Shown piece by piece: positions 1 to 7,145 of a stretch of DNA of 8,041 nt (position 1 is the first letter of the stretch; each line of letters opens with the position of its first letter). The stretch is taken from contig JAFSWJ010000150.1 in assembly GCA_017444545.1 (NCBI GenBank), positions 1-8,041 on the forward strand, given 5' to 3'. Source of the DNA: Lachnospiraceae bacterium. GTDB lineage: Bacteria; Bacillota; Clostridia; Lachnospirales; Lachnospiraceae. Made by a program: the position numbers and the translations under genes. The notes under the pieces are model-generated. The model saw only the letters and a program-made list of their open reading frames with translations. It was not told the DNA's origin and did no database searches.

Positions 1-1
1 A

Positions 2-793
2 ATGATGTTCGGATATGCGACAAATGAGACTCCCGAGTTTATGCCCTATTCCATAGCTCTTGCACACAAGCTTTGCAGGCAGCTGACAAAGGTGAGAAAG
101 GACGGAACCCTCAGATATTTAAGACCCGACGGAAAGAGCCAGGTTTCTGTGGAATATGACGAAAACGGCAAACCCGTGCGTCTCGAGGCTATTGTCATCT
201 CGACACAGCACGATGAGGATGTATCACAGGAGCAGATCCATTCCGACATCAGGAAGTATGTGATCGATCCCGTGGTCTCAAAAGAACTGATAGATGACAG
301 GACAAAGATATTCATCAATCCTACGGGACGCTTTGTCATCGGAGGACCTCACGGAGATGCGGGTCTGACAGGCAGAAAGATCATAGTTGACACCTACGGC
401 GGATATGCCCGTCACGGTGGCGGAGCATTCTCCGGAAAGGATTGCACAAAGGTTGACAGAAGTGCTGCCTATGCTGCCCGTTATGTTGCAAAAAATATCG
501 TGGCAGCGGGACTTGCTGACAGATGCGAGATACAGCTTTCATATGCTATAGGTGTTGCGCAGCCTACATCCATCATGGTGGATACGGCAGGTACCGGAAA
601 GATCTCCGATGAAAAGCTGGTGGATATCATTCGTGAGAATTTTGATCTCCGTCCCGCAGGCATCATCAAGATGCTTGACCTGAGGAGACCGATATACAAG
701 CAGACTGCAGCTTACGGTCATTTTGGAAGACTTGATATAGATCTTCCCTGGGAAAAGACTGACAAGGCAGAGGCATTGAAAAAGTATCTGTAA
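2..793 (+). CDS. metK: S-adenosylmethionine synthetase, C-terminal part (5' truncated by window edge)
   Basis: MetK condenses ATP and methionine to S-adenosylmethionine, the main cytoplasmic methyl donor, releasing phosphate and pyrophosphate. The visible 263 residues open at the MFGYATNE motif, which in full-length enzymes (about 385-400 residues) directly follows GAGDQG around residue 120. About 120-125 N-terminal residues therefore lie left of the window, and the ATG at base 2 is an internal codon, not the start. Also visible are [13 protein letters not shown] (residues 114-126), [18 protein letters not shown] (130-147, the phosphate-binding glycine loop with its lysine), [11 protein letters not shown] (151-161) and the C-terminal YGHFGR (238-243). 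All are diagnostic for the family. The frame is intact and ends in a tandem TAATAA. The next gene follows after 33 bases with no visible terminator, so read-through into it is plausible. Identification is very secure; only the 5' end is missing. Confidence 0.97.
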   Translation: MMFGYATNETPEFMPYSIALAHKLCRQLTKVRKDGTLRYLRPDGKSQVSVEYDENGKPVRLEAIVISTQHDEDVSQEQIHSDIRKYVIDPVVSKELIDDRTKIFINPTGRFVIGGPHGDAGLTGRKIIVDTYGGYARHGGGAFSGKDCTKVDRSAAYAARYVAKNIVAAGLADRCEIQLSYAIGVAQPTSIMVDTAGTGKISDEKLVDIIRENFDLRPAGIIKMLDLRRPIYKQTAAYGHFGRLDIDLPWEKTDKAEALKKYL

Positions 794-826
794 TAAAGAC
801 AGGCAGGATACCGGGAGGGGAAGTTT

Positions 827-1912
827 ATGCCTCGTATTTTGACGCAGGATCTGGTTCCTGGGATGGTGACGGCTGAGGATGTATATACCTACAACAATCA
901 GCTGGTGCTGCTCAAGGATACGGAACTGACGGACAAGACCATAACCAAACTGGAATTCTATTCGATCCTGAGTGTGAGGATCAAAGAGGATTCGATGGTT
1001 GCTGTTCCCGAGGATGGAGAGATCACGGGAGAGCTTTCCTATTCCCAAAAGATCAAAAGCAGCGAGGAATACAGGCAGTTTAAAAACGACTTTGACAATA
1101 CCGTGGCATCCATGAAGGGCAAGGTCAATGACATCGTTTCAAAAAAGGCCGGCAACATTACCTCGGAGGAAATTCTTGAGGATACGCTTTCCCTTGTGGG
1201 TGAGGCAAAGTCGGGATTCCATCTTTTTGACATGCTCCACAATATGCGGAACTATGATGATCCCACCTATTCCCACAGCGTGAATGTTGCCCTCATATGC
1301 AATGTATTCGGCAAGTGGCTGGGTCTGACAGACAGGGATGTGCAGACACTGACCCTGGCCGGACTTCTCCACGACGTCGGAAAACTCAAGATACCGGAGA
1401 CCGTCATAGGAAAGCCTGCGAGCCTGACCGATGACGAATACGAACTGGTCAAGACCCACACCATAGAGGGTTTCAATATACTCAAGCAGTATGATTTTGA
1501 TGACAGGGTGAAAAATGCTGCGCTGATGCATCATGAAAGGTGCGATGGCTCCGGGTACCCCATGGGTCTGCTCGGAAACAGGATCGATCCTTTTGCAAAG
1601 ATCGTAGCGATAGCTGATGTCTATGATGCCATGACAAGCGCCAGGGTATATCGTGGGCCGCTCTGTCCCTTCAAGGTCATAAGCGTTTTTGAATCGGAAG
1701 GACTTCAGAAATATGATTCCGAATACATTCTTGTATTTCTGGAGTATATAGTCAATACATATCTGAACAACCGCGTCAGACTGTCAAACGGAATGGAGGG
1801 AGAGATCGTTCTCATCAACAAGCTGGATCTCTCGCATCCCATGGTACACTGCGGAAACCGTTACATAGATCTTTCTCACGAGCACGGACTGTATGTTGAA
1901 GAGATCATCTGA
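827..1912 (+). CDS. HD-GYP domain protein, probable cyclic di-GMP phosphodiesterase
   Basis: HD-GYP proteins are binuclear or trinuclear metal hydrolases, most of which degrade c-di-GMP to pGpG or GMP. This 361-residue protein has no transmembrane segment or signal peptide visible, so it should be cytosolic. Residues 1-60 form the small N-terminal domain (LVPGMV..., residues 9-14) often placed before clostridial HD-GYP domains. Residues 70-125 are charged and probably helical. The catalytic domain spans about 140-285: H150, HDVGK at 182-186, H211, HHERCDGSGYP at 235-245 and D264 in AIADVYDAMTS. Every expected metal-ligand position is filled, so it should be active. Residues 290-361 form a short beta-rich tail. 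The ATG at 827 has a good GGGAGGGG site at 813-820, six bases upstream. It sits between metK and dnaE with no evident promoter of its own. The signal it senses and its precise substrate cannot be read from the sequence; some HD-GYP proteins act on cGAMP instead. Confidence 0.93.
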   Translation: MPRILTQDLVPGMVTAEDVYTYNNQLVLLKDTELTDKTITKLEFYSILSVRIKEDSMVAVPEDGEITGELSYSQKIKSSEEYRQFKNDFDNTVASMKGKVNDIVSKKAGNITSEEILEDTLSLVGEAKSGFHLFDMLHNMRNYDDPTYSHSVNVALICNVFGKWLGLTDRDVQTLTLAGLLHDVGKLKIPETVIGKPASLTDDEYELVKTHTIEGFNILKQYDFDDRVKNAALMHHERCDGSGYPMGLLGNRIDPFAKIVAIADVYDAMTSARVYRGPLCPFKVISVFESEGLQKYDSEYILVFLEYIVNTYLNNRVRLSNGMEGEIVLINKLDLSHPMVHCGNRYIDLSHEHGLYVEEII

Positions 1913-1959
1913 TCCGGTCAGCTGACAGGACGGTTTGTCACAGGCAGGGGTATACGTAT

Positions 1960-4900
1960 ATGTCTTTTGTTCACCTTCATTCCCATACGGAATATTCACT
2001 TCTGGACGGATCCAACAAGATAAAAGAATATGTGGCAAGAGTCAGGGAACTTGGGATGAATGCTGCAGCCATCACAGATCACGGCGTCATGTACGGTGTG
2101 ATCGATTTTTATAAGGAATGCAAAAAAGCAGGCATCAGACCCGTACTTGGCTGCGAGGTATATGTCGCGCCCGGATCCAGGTTCGACAAGGAGGCCAGTC
2201 ACGGCGAGGACAGGTATCACCATCTGATACTTCTGGCGGAAAATAATAAAGGCTATGACAATCTGATGAAGATAGTCTCCGTGGGGTTCACGGAAGGCTT
2301 TTATTATAAGCCGAGGGTTGATAAGGAGATCCTCAGGAAATACCACGAGGGCATAATCTGTTCGTCAGCCTGTCTTGCAGGTGAGATAGCATCACTGATC
2401 ACAAAGGGTATGACGGCGGAGGCTGAAAAGGCGGCACAGGAATATCTGGAGATCTTTGGGGAGGGAAACTATTTTCTCGAGCTGCAGGACCACGGACTGT
2501 CCGAGCAGACATTGGTGAACCAGACCCTCATCAGCATGTCGAAGAAACTGGGTATCCCGCTCATCGTCACCAATGACTGCCATTACACCTACGAGGACGA
2601 CGTGAAGCCCCATGATATACTGCTCTGCCTGCAGACCGGAAAAAAACTTGCTGACAGTGACAGACTGCGTTATGAGGGCGGACAGTTTTTTGTGAAATCC
2701 GAGGAGGAGATGAGGGGCATCTTTCCCTATGCGCTTGAGGCGATAGAAAACACTCAAAAGATCGCAGACAGGTGCAATGTGGAGATTGAATTTCACAAGA
2801 CAAAGCTTCCGCATTACGAGGTGCCCGAGGGCTATGATGCCTGGGGATATCTCAATCATCTGGCAGACGAGGGTCTGAAAAAAAGGTATCCGGATGATGA
2901 CGGGACTCTGAAAAGCAGGCTGGACGAGGAACTGTCCATAATAAAAAATATGGGCTTTGTCGACTATTTTCTCATCGTCTGGGATTATATAAATTTCGCA
3001 AAGAAAAACGGCATACCCGTCGGACCGGGAAGAGGATCCGCAGCAGGATCGCTGGTCTCATACTGTCTGGAGATCACGAATATAGATCCCATCAGGTTTG
3101 ATCTGCTCTTTGAGAGATTTTTGAATCCCGAGAGAGTGTCCATGCCCGATATAGACGTTGACTTTGCCTATGAGGACAGGCAGCGGGTCATCGATTATGT
3201 GATAGAAAAATACGGCAAGACGAAGTGCGTGCAGATAATAACCTTTGGAACCTTTGCGGCAAAGGGAGTAATCAGGGATGTATGCCGCGTCATGGATTTG
3301 CCATATTCAAGAGGCGACAGTCTCGCAAAGATGATACCGAATGTGTTGAACATCACCCTGGATGATGCGCTTGCGGAAAACAGGGAGCTGAGGGAACTGT
3401 ACGAAAGCGACGACGAGGTCAGGGAGATCATAGACATGAGCCGCAGGCTTGAAGGTCTGATCCGCAACACATCCATCCATGCTGCGGGGATACTGATCAC
3501 GCCTGAGGATGTGGACAGATATGTACCGCTTTCAAGGGCCGTGAACGGGGAACTGACGACTCAGTACACAATGACGACCATAGAGGAACTGGGACTTCTG
3601 AAGATGGATTTCCTGGGTCTGCGCACCCTTACCGTGATAGAGGATGCCGTAAACAGCGTCAACGAAAGGCACCCTGAGGCAAAGCTTGACATAGAGAAAA
3701 TAGATTATGACGACCCGAAGGTCATGGAATACATAGGGACCGGAAATACGGAGGGGATTTTCCAGATAGAGTCCGGAGGCATGAGGGCCTTCATGAAAAA
3801 ACTGAAGCCGAAGAGCATAGAGGATATCATAGCGGGAATCGCACTCTATCGTCCGGGTCCCATGGATTTCATTCCAAAATACATAGAAGGAAAGAATAAT
3901 GCGGACAATGTCACCTATGACTGTCCCGAGCTGGAACCCATCCTTGCTCCGACATACGGCTGCATAGTGTACCAGGAGCAGGTCATGCAGATCGTACAGA
4001 AGCTTGGAGGATATACACTTGGAAGGGCAGACCTCGTCAGGCGTGCCATGAGCAAAAAAAAGCAGAGCGTGATGGAGGAGGAGCAGGCCAATTTCGTATA
4101 CGGAAACGAGGAACAGAAGGTTCCGGGCTGTGTGAAAAACGGCATAGACGAACAGGTTGCAAAAAAGATATACGGCGACATGATGGACTTTGCAAAGTAC
4201 GCCTTCAACAAATCTCATGCTGCAAGCTACGCCTATGTCACCATGCAGACTGCTTTTCTGAAGTATTATCACCCTGTTGAGTACATGGCAGCCCTTCTGA
4301 CAAGCTTCATTGACAACAATGACAAGGTGGCGGAATATATCCTTGTATGCAGGAAGATGGGAATAAAGATCCTGCCGCCCGATATCAATGAGGGGGGAGC
4401 GGATTTTTCCGCCTGCAGGGAAGATTCCATCAGATACGGTCTTTGCGCCGTAAAGTCGGTGGGAAGACCTGTCATACGGGCGATCATAGATGAAAGGGAT
4501 AAAAACGGGAAATTCCGGGATCTGTACGATTTCATCAAGAGGGTTTCCGGAAAAGAAGTAAACAAAAGAGCAGTGGAAAGCTTCATCAAAGCCGGGGCCA
4601 TGGATTCGCTGGGATCGAACAGGCGCAGCTTTATGATGATCCATTCGCTGATGGCGGACAGCGTTGCTGAGGAAAAAAAGAAAAACATCGACGGGCAGAT
4701 GTCCTTTGCCGATTTTCTCGGAAGCGGTGAAGCGGAGGATACCACTCCCTATGATATAACCATCCCGAATGTTGATGACTTTGACAAACAGACAAGGCTG
4801 GCCTTTGAAAAAGAGGTCACGGGAGCCTATATCACCGGTCATCCTCTCGAGGAATATGAAAAACTCTGGGAAGACAATATCACGGCAAAGAGCACGGATT

Positions 4901-5430
4901 TCAAGAGGGAGGAGGAAAATGCTCCCATCAGGCTGAAGGATGGCAGCATGCAGACCATAGGAGGTTTGATATCGGACATAAATGTCAGACAGACGCGAAA
5001 GGGAGATACCATGGCTATCATCACGGTCGAGGATCTTTTGGGAAGCGTGGAGGTGATAGTATGGCCGAACACCTACTATGAAAAGAGAGATATCCTGACC
5101 GAGGATGGCAAGGTCTTTGTGAAGGGCAGGGTGAAGACGGAGGAAGAAAAGGACGGACAACTTCTGGCCGACGATATATGGCTCTTTGAGGATGCTCCCA
5201 AAAAGCTTTTCGTCAGATACGAAGACATGGAGGCCTTCGAAAAGGGCAAAAATGAACTGTTTTCCGTATTGAAAGGAAAAAAAGGAAATGATACTGTGAT
5301 AATATATCTGAATAAGGAGAGGAAACAAAAACCCCTGAAAGAAAAAATAGATATAAAAGGTCTGAAAAAAACCCTGCAGGAGATGCTGGGCGAGGAGAAT
5401 GTAAAGGAGGGTTCCAATGGCAGAAAATAA
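1960..5430 (+). CDS. dnaE: DNA polymerase III alpha subunit (DnaE type)
   Basis: DnaE is a C-family replicative DNA polymerase. In Firmicutes it usually works beside PolC, extending primers on the lagging strand. The 1156 residues match the usual length. Domains in order: PHP domain (about 1-280) with H5/H7/H9, D16, TDH at 39-41, E66, H87/H88, C138 and NDCH at 205-208; C-family polymerase palm, thumb and fingers (about 285-830) with GPGRGSAAGS at 355-364, PDIDVDF at 396-402 and LKMDFLGLRTLT at 547-558. D397, D399 and D550 are the expected catalytic carboxylates. A tandem helix-hairpin-helix region lies near 830-890 and an OB-fold near 995-1075. QMSFADF at 913-919 lies where the clamp-binding motif is expected but departs from the usual QxxLF. 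The start at 1960 is chosen because MSFVHLHSHT is the normal N-terminus; GGCAGGGG at 1943-1950 is a moderate ribosome binding site. The last 14 bases overlap pfkA. The frame is intact. Confidence 0.98.
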   Translation: MSFVHLHSHTEYSLLDGSNKIKEYVARVRELGMNAAAITDHGVMYGVIDFYKECKKAGIRPVLGCEVYVAPGSRFDKEASHGEDRYHHLILLAENNKGYDNLMKIVSVGFTEGFYYKPRVDKEILRKYHEGIICSSACLAGEIASLITKGMTAEAEKAAQEYLEIFGEGNYFLELQDHGLSEQTLVNQTLISMSKKLGIPLIVTNDCHYTYEDDVKPHDILLCLQTGKKLADSDRLRYEGGQFFVKSEEEMRGIFPYALEAIENTQKIADRCNVEIEFHKTKLPHYEVPEGYDAWGYLNHLADEGLKKRYPDDDGTLKSRLDEELSIIKNMGFVDYFLIVWDYINFAKKNGIPVGPGRGSAAGSLVSYCLEITNIDPIRFDLLFERFLNPERVSMPDIDVDFAYEDRQRVIDYVIEKYGKTKCVQIITFGTFAAKGVIRDVCRVMDLPYSRGDSLAKMIPNVLNITLDDALAENRELRELYESDDEVREIIDMSRRLEGLIRNTSIHAAGILITPEDVDRYVPLSRAVNGELTTQYTMTTIEELGLLKMDFLGLRTLTVIEDAVNSVNERHPEAKLDIEKIDYDDPKVMEYIGTGNTEGIFQIESGGMRAFMKKLKPKSIEDIIAGIALYRPGPMDFIPKYIEGKNNADNVTYDCPELEPILAPTYGCIVYQEQVMQIVQKLGGYTLGRADLVRRAMSKKKQSVMEEEQANFVYGNEEQKVPGCVKNGIDEQVAKKIYGDMMDFAKYAFNKSHAASYAYVTMQTAFLKYYHPVEYMAALLTSFIDNNDKVAEYILVCRKMGIKILPPDINEGGADFSACREDSIRYGLCAVKSVGRPVIRAIIDERDKNGKFRDLYDFIKRVSGKEVNKRAVESFIKAGAMDSLGSNRRSFMMIHSLMADSVAEEKKKNIDGQMSFADFLGSGEAEDTTPYDITIPNVDDFDKQTRLAFEKEVTGAYITGHPLEEYEKLWEDNITAKSTDFKREEENAPIRLKDGSMQTIGGLISDINVRQTRKGDTMAIITVEDLLGSVEVIVWPNTYYEKRDILTEDGKVFVKGRVKTEEEKDGQLLADDIWLFEDAPKKLFVRYEDMEAFEKGKNELFSVLKGKKGNDTVIIYLNKERKQKPLKEKIDIKGLKKTLQEMLGEENVKEGSNGRK
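5403..5410 (+). promoter_or_regulatory. Ribosome binding site of pfkA inside the end of dnaE
   Basis: AAAGGAGG is a near-perfect Shine-Dalgarno sequence lying six bases before the ATG at 5417 and wholly inside the dnaE coding sequence. It fixes the pfkA start in the overlap and means that ribosomes finishing dnaE (stop at 5428-5430) pass over the pfkA initiation site. This fits translational coupling while still allowing independent, strong initiation of the glycolytic enzyme. Confidence 0.85.
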
Positions 5431-6397
5431 AAAGGTGAAAAAGATAGCGGTCCTGACCAGCGGAGGCGATGCGCCGGGAATGAACGCAGCCATAAGGGCG
5501 GTCGTCAGAAAGGCGATCGTAAACGGCATGCAGGTCACAGGTATCCAAAAGGGATATCAGGGACTGCTCTCCGAGGAATTCATAGAGATGGGTCCCAGGA
5601 GCGTTTCCGACAGTGTCCAAAAAGGAGGAACCATCCTTCGTACTGCAAGGAGCGAGGAATTCAGGACTGATGAAGGAAAAAAGAAGGCGGCAGCGATCTG
5701 CAGGAAGCACAAATTTGATGCCGTGGTCGTGATCGGAGGCGACGGATCCTACAGAGGAGCCCGGTCCCTGAGCATGGAAGGGATCCCCGTGATGGGCCTG
5801 CCCGGCACCATAGATCTGGATATCGCCTGCACGGACTACACCATAGGCTTTGATACAGCGGTGAATACCGCACTTCAGGCCATAGACAAGGTCAGGGACA
5901 CATCTTCCTCCCATGAAAGATGCTCCATCATAGAGGTCATGGGCAGGAATGCGGGATACATAGCTCTCTGGTGCGGCGTCGCCAGCGGAGCCGAGGATAT
6001 CCTCATACCGGAAAACTACAACTTTGACGAGCAGGAGATCATCAATCATATCATTGAGAGCAGAAAGGCCGGAAAGACGCATCATCTGATAATAAATGCG
6101 GAAGGAATAGGACATTCCACCTCCATGGCAAGGCGTATAGAGGCTGCGACCGGAATGGAGACCAGGGCCACCATCCTCGGATATATGCAAAGAGGAGGAT
6201 CTCCCACCTGCAAAGACAGGTACTATGCGTCAATGATGGGGGCCATGGCAGCGGATCTCCTTGCAAAGGGAGTGGTGAACAGGGTGATCAGCTACAAGAA
6301 CGGTGAGTTCACCGATTTTGACATAGACGAGGCTCTGGCGATGAAAAAAGAGATCTCCGCATATCAGTTTGAGATAGCAAAGGCTCTCTCAAAATAA
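5417..6397 (+). CDS. pfkA: 6-phosphofructokinase, ATP-type, with unusual active-site and effector-site residues
   Basis: PfkA phosphorylates fructose 6-phosphate to fructose 1,6-bisphosphate, the committed step of glycolysis, as a cytosolic tetramer. The 326 residues show TSGGDAPGMNAAIR (14-27), the ATP-binding GGDGSYRGA (107-115), PGTIDLDI (129-136), DTSSSHERCSIIEVMGR (161-177), E229, and ETRATILGYMQRGGSP (248-263). Gly110 in GGDGS and Gly130 before TIDLD fit an ATP-using rather than a pyrophosphate-using enzyme. Catalytic T131, D133, D135, R168 and R177 are present. Three oddities, by hand alignment to E. coli PfkA: L134 where the family usually has Asn (TIDND); Y256 at the position of fructose-6-phosphate ligand H249; and P60 and A218 at effector-site R54 and K211, while R27, R31, D65, R160 and K220 are kept. 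ATP-PFK activity is likely, but control by ADP or PEP may differ. It overlaps dnaE by 14 bases, and a methyltransferase gene follows after one base. Confidence 0.95.
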   Translation: MAENKKVKKIAVLTSGGDAPGMNAAIRAVVRKAIVNGMQVTGIQKGYQGLLSEEFIEMGPRSVSDSVQKGGTILRTARSEEFRTDEGKKKAAAICRKHKFDAVVVIGGDGSYRGARSLSMEGIPVMGLPGTIDLDIACTDYTIGFDTAVNTALQAIDKVRDTSSSHERCSIIEVMGRNAGYIALWCGVASGAEDILIPENYNFDEQEIINHIIESRKAGKTHHLIINAEGIGHSTSMARRIEAATGMETRATILGYMQRGGSPTCKDRYYASMMGAMAADLLAKGVVNRVISYKNGEFTDFDIDEALAMKKEISAYQFEIAKALSK

Positions 6398-6398
6398 G

Positions 6399-7142
6399 AT
6401 GGAGAGAGAGCTGACAAACAGACAGTTCAAAGAGATCAGGGCGCTGATCGAAAGAGGAAACACCAGAAAAAAGACAGGTCTTTTCACCGGCGAGGGAGAG
6501 AGGTTTTTTGAGGAGATCCCAAAGGAGCTGATAGAAAAAGTGGTGGTGTCGCGGTCATTTCTGGAAAAGCATCCGCAGACGGATGCCTTTGTCCTGGAGG
6601 ATGATGCCTACAGAAAGCTCTGCGATACGAAGAACCCCCAGGGGATAATGGCTGTCATAAAAAAACCTGAAACGGCTTCCGATGATATAGTTTCCCTGGC
6701 GGCAGCAGACGGGACAGCCGTGGTCCTGGAGGGTCTTCAGGATCCGGGAAATCTCGGCACCATCATACGCACGGCAGAGGCTGCCGGGGTGAACTGTGTC
6801 GTGATGGACAAAAATACCGTGGATATCTTTTCGCCAAAGGTTGTCAGATCCACCATGGGTTCGATCTTCAGGGTGCCCTTTATCTATACGGAGGACCTGA
6901 AGGATCTGCTGCTGCAGCTGAAGGAAAAGGGTGTGACGCTTTATGCCGCGGATCTTGGCGGAGAGGATATGAAGCGCGTGACTCTTGAAAAAAAGAGGGC
7001 TTTCATCATAGGAAACGAGGGAGCCGGTCTTTCAAAAGAAATATCGGACTTTTGTGACACAAAGATAAGGATCCCTATGAAGGGAAAGATAGATTCACTC
7101 AATGCCGCTGTCGCGGCTGCACTTCTCATGTACATGGAGTAA
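6399..7142 (+). CDS. SpoU/TrmH-family RNA 2'-O-methyltransferase
   Basis: SpoU-family (SPOUT superfamily) enzymes transfer methyl from S-adenosylmethionine to a ribose 2'-OH of rRNA or tRNA, working as dimers with a trefoil knot. The 247 residues split into an N-terminal RNA-binding domain of the L30e-like type (about 1-90; it opens with LTNRQFKEIRAL) and the catalytic domain (about 105-247). The three SpoU motifs are clear: LQDPGNLGTIIRTAEAAG (113-130, with N118 and catalytic-type R124), R150 to R158 around STMGSIFR, and IIGNEGAGLS to IPMKG to SLNAAVAAALL (203-243, with N206, E207, S233 and N235). Length and layout resemble Bacillus YsgA/RlmP (23S rRNA Gm2553) and RlmB, but the target cannot be assigned by eye. 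The start ATG lies one base after the pfkA stop. The only nearby SD-like element is AAAGG at 6379-6383, 15 bases away, so translation probably depends on coupling to pfkA. The product would use the S-adenosylmethionine made by MetK. Confidence 0.93.
   Translation: MERELTNRQFKEIRALIERGNTRKKTGLFTGEGERFFEEIPKELIEKVVVSRSFLEKHPQTDAFVLEDDAYRKLCDTKNPQGIMAVIKKPETASDDIVSLAAADGTAVVLEGLQDPGNLGTIIRTAEAAGVNCVVMDKNTVDIFSPKVVRSTMGSIFRVPFIYTEDLKDLLLQLKEKGVTLYAADLGGEDMKRVTLEKKRAFIIGNEGAGLSKEISDFCDTKIRIPMKGKIDSLNAAVAAALLMYME
7136..7139 (+). promoter_or_regulatory. Ribosome binding site of the 183-residue protein gene
   Basis: GGAG sits six bases before the ATG at 7146 and is built into the last codons of the methyltransferase gene (stop at 7140-7142). 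The AAGG at 7142-7145 is too close to the ATG to act as the site. The arrangement supports the start at 7146 and coupled translation at the end of the operon. Confidence 0.6.
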
Positions 7143-7145
7143 AGG

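Noticed and set aside
2..4. ATG at the left edge as the start of a short complete gene.
   Set aside because: It is the internal Met before MFGYAT in MetK; the conserved N-terminal third of the enzyme must lie upstream of the window.
794..826. Possible promoter or terminator between metK and the HD-GYP gene.
   Set aside because: The 33 bases hold a tandem stop, a purine-rich stretch and the ribosome binding site; no -35/-10 pair or hairpin is visible.
1917..1926. Perfect 10-base palindrome GTCAGCTGAC between the HD-GYP gene and dnaE, plus an overlapping TGACA...TGTCA inverted repeat at 1923-1940.
   Set aside because: Several 10-base palindromes are expected by chance in 8 kb, the hairpin is only five base pairs and there is no T-tract, so neither an operator nor a terminator can be supported.
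3532..5538. A 668-codon open frame on the minus strand opposite dnaE.
   Set aside because: It runs in codon register with dnaE, where minus-strand stops would need TTA, CTA or TCA codons in dnaE, which this gene avoids. The translated product has no recognisable domain and no convincing start, so it is a codon-bias shadow.
5213..6190. A 325-codon open frame on the minus strand opposite pfkA.
   Set aside because: Same cause: it is in register with pfkA codons and its length comes from avoidance of TTA/CTA/TCA. The protein resembles nothing and the plus-strand gene is certain.
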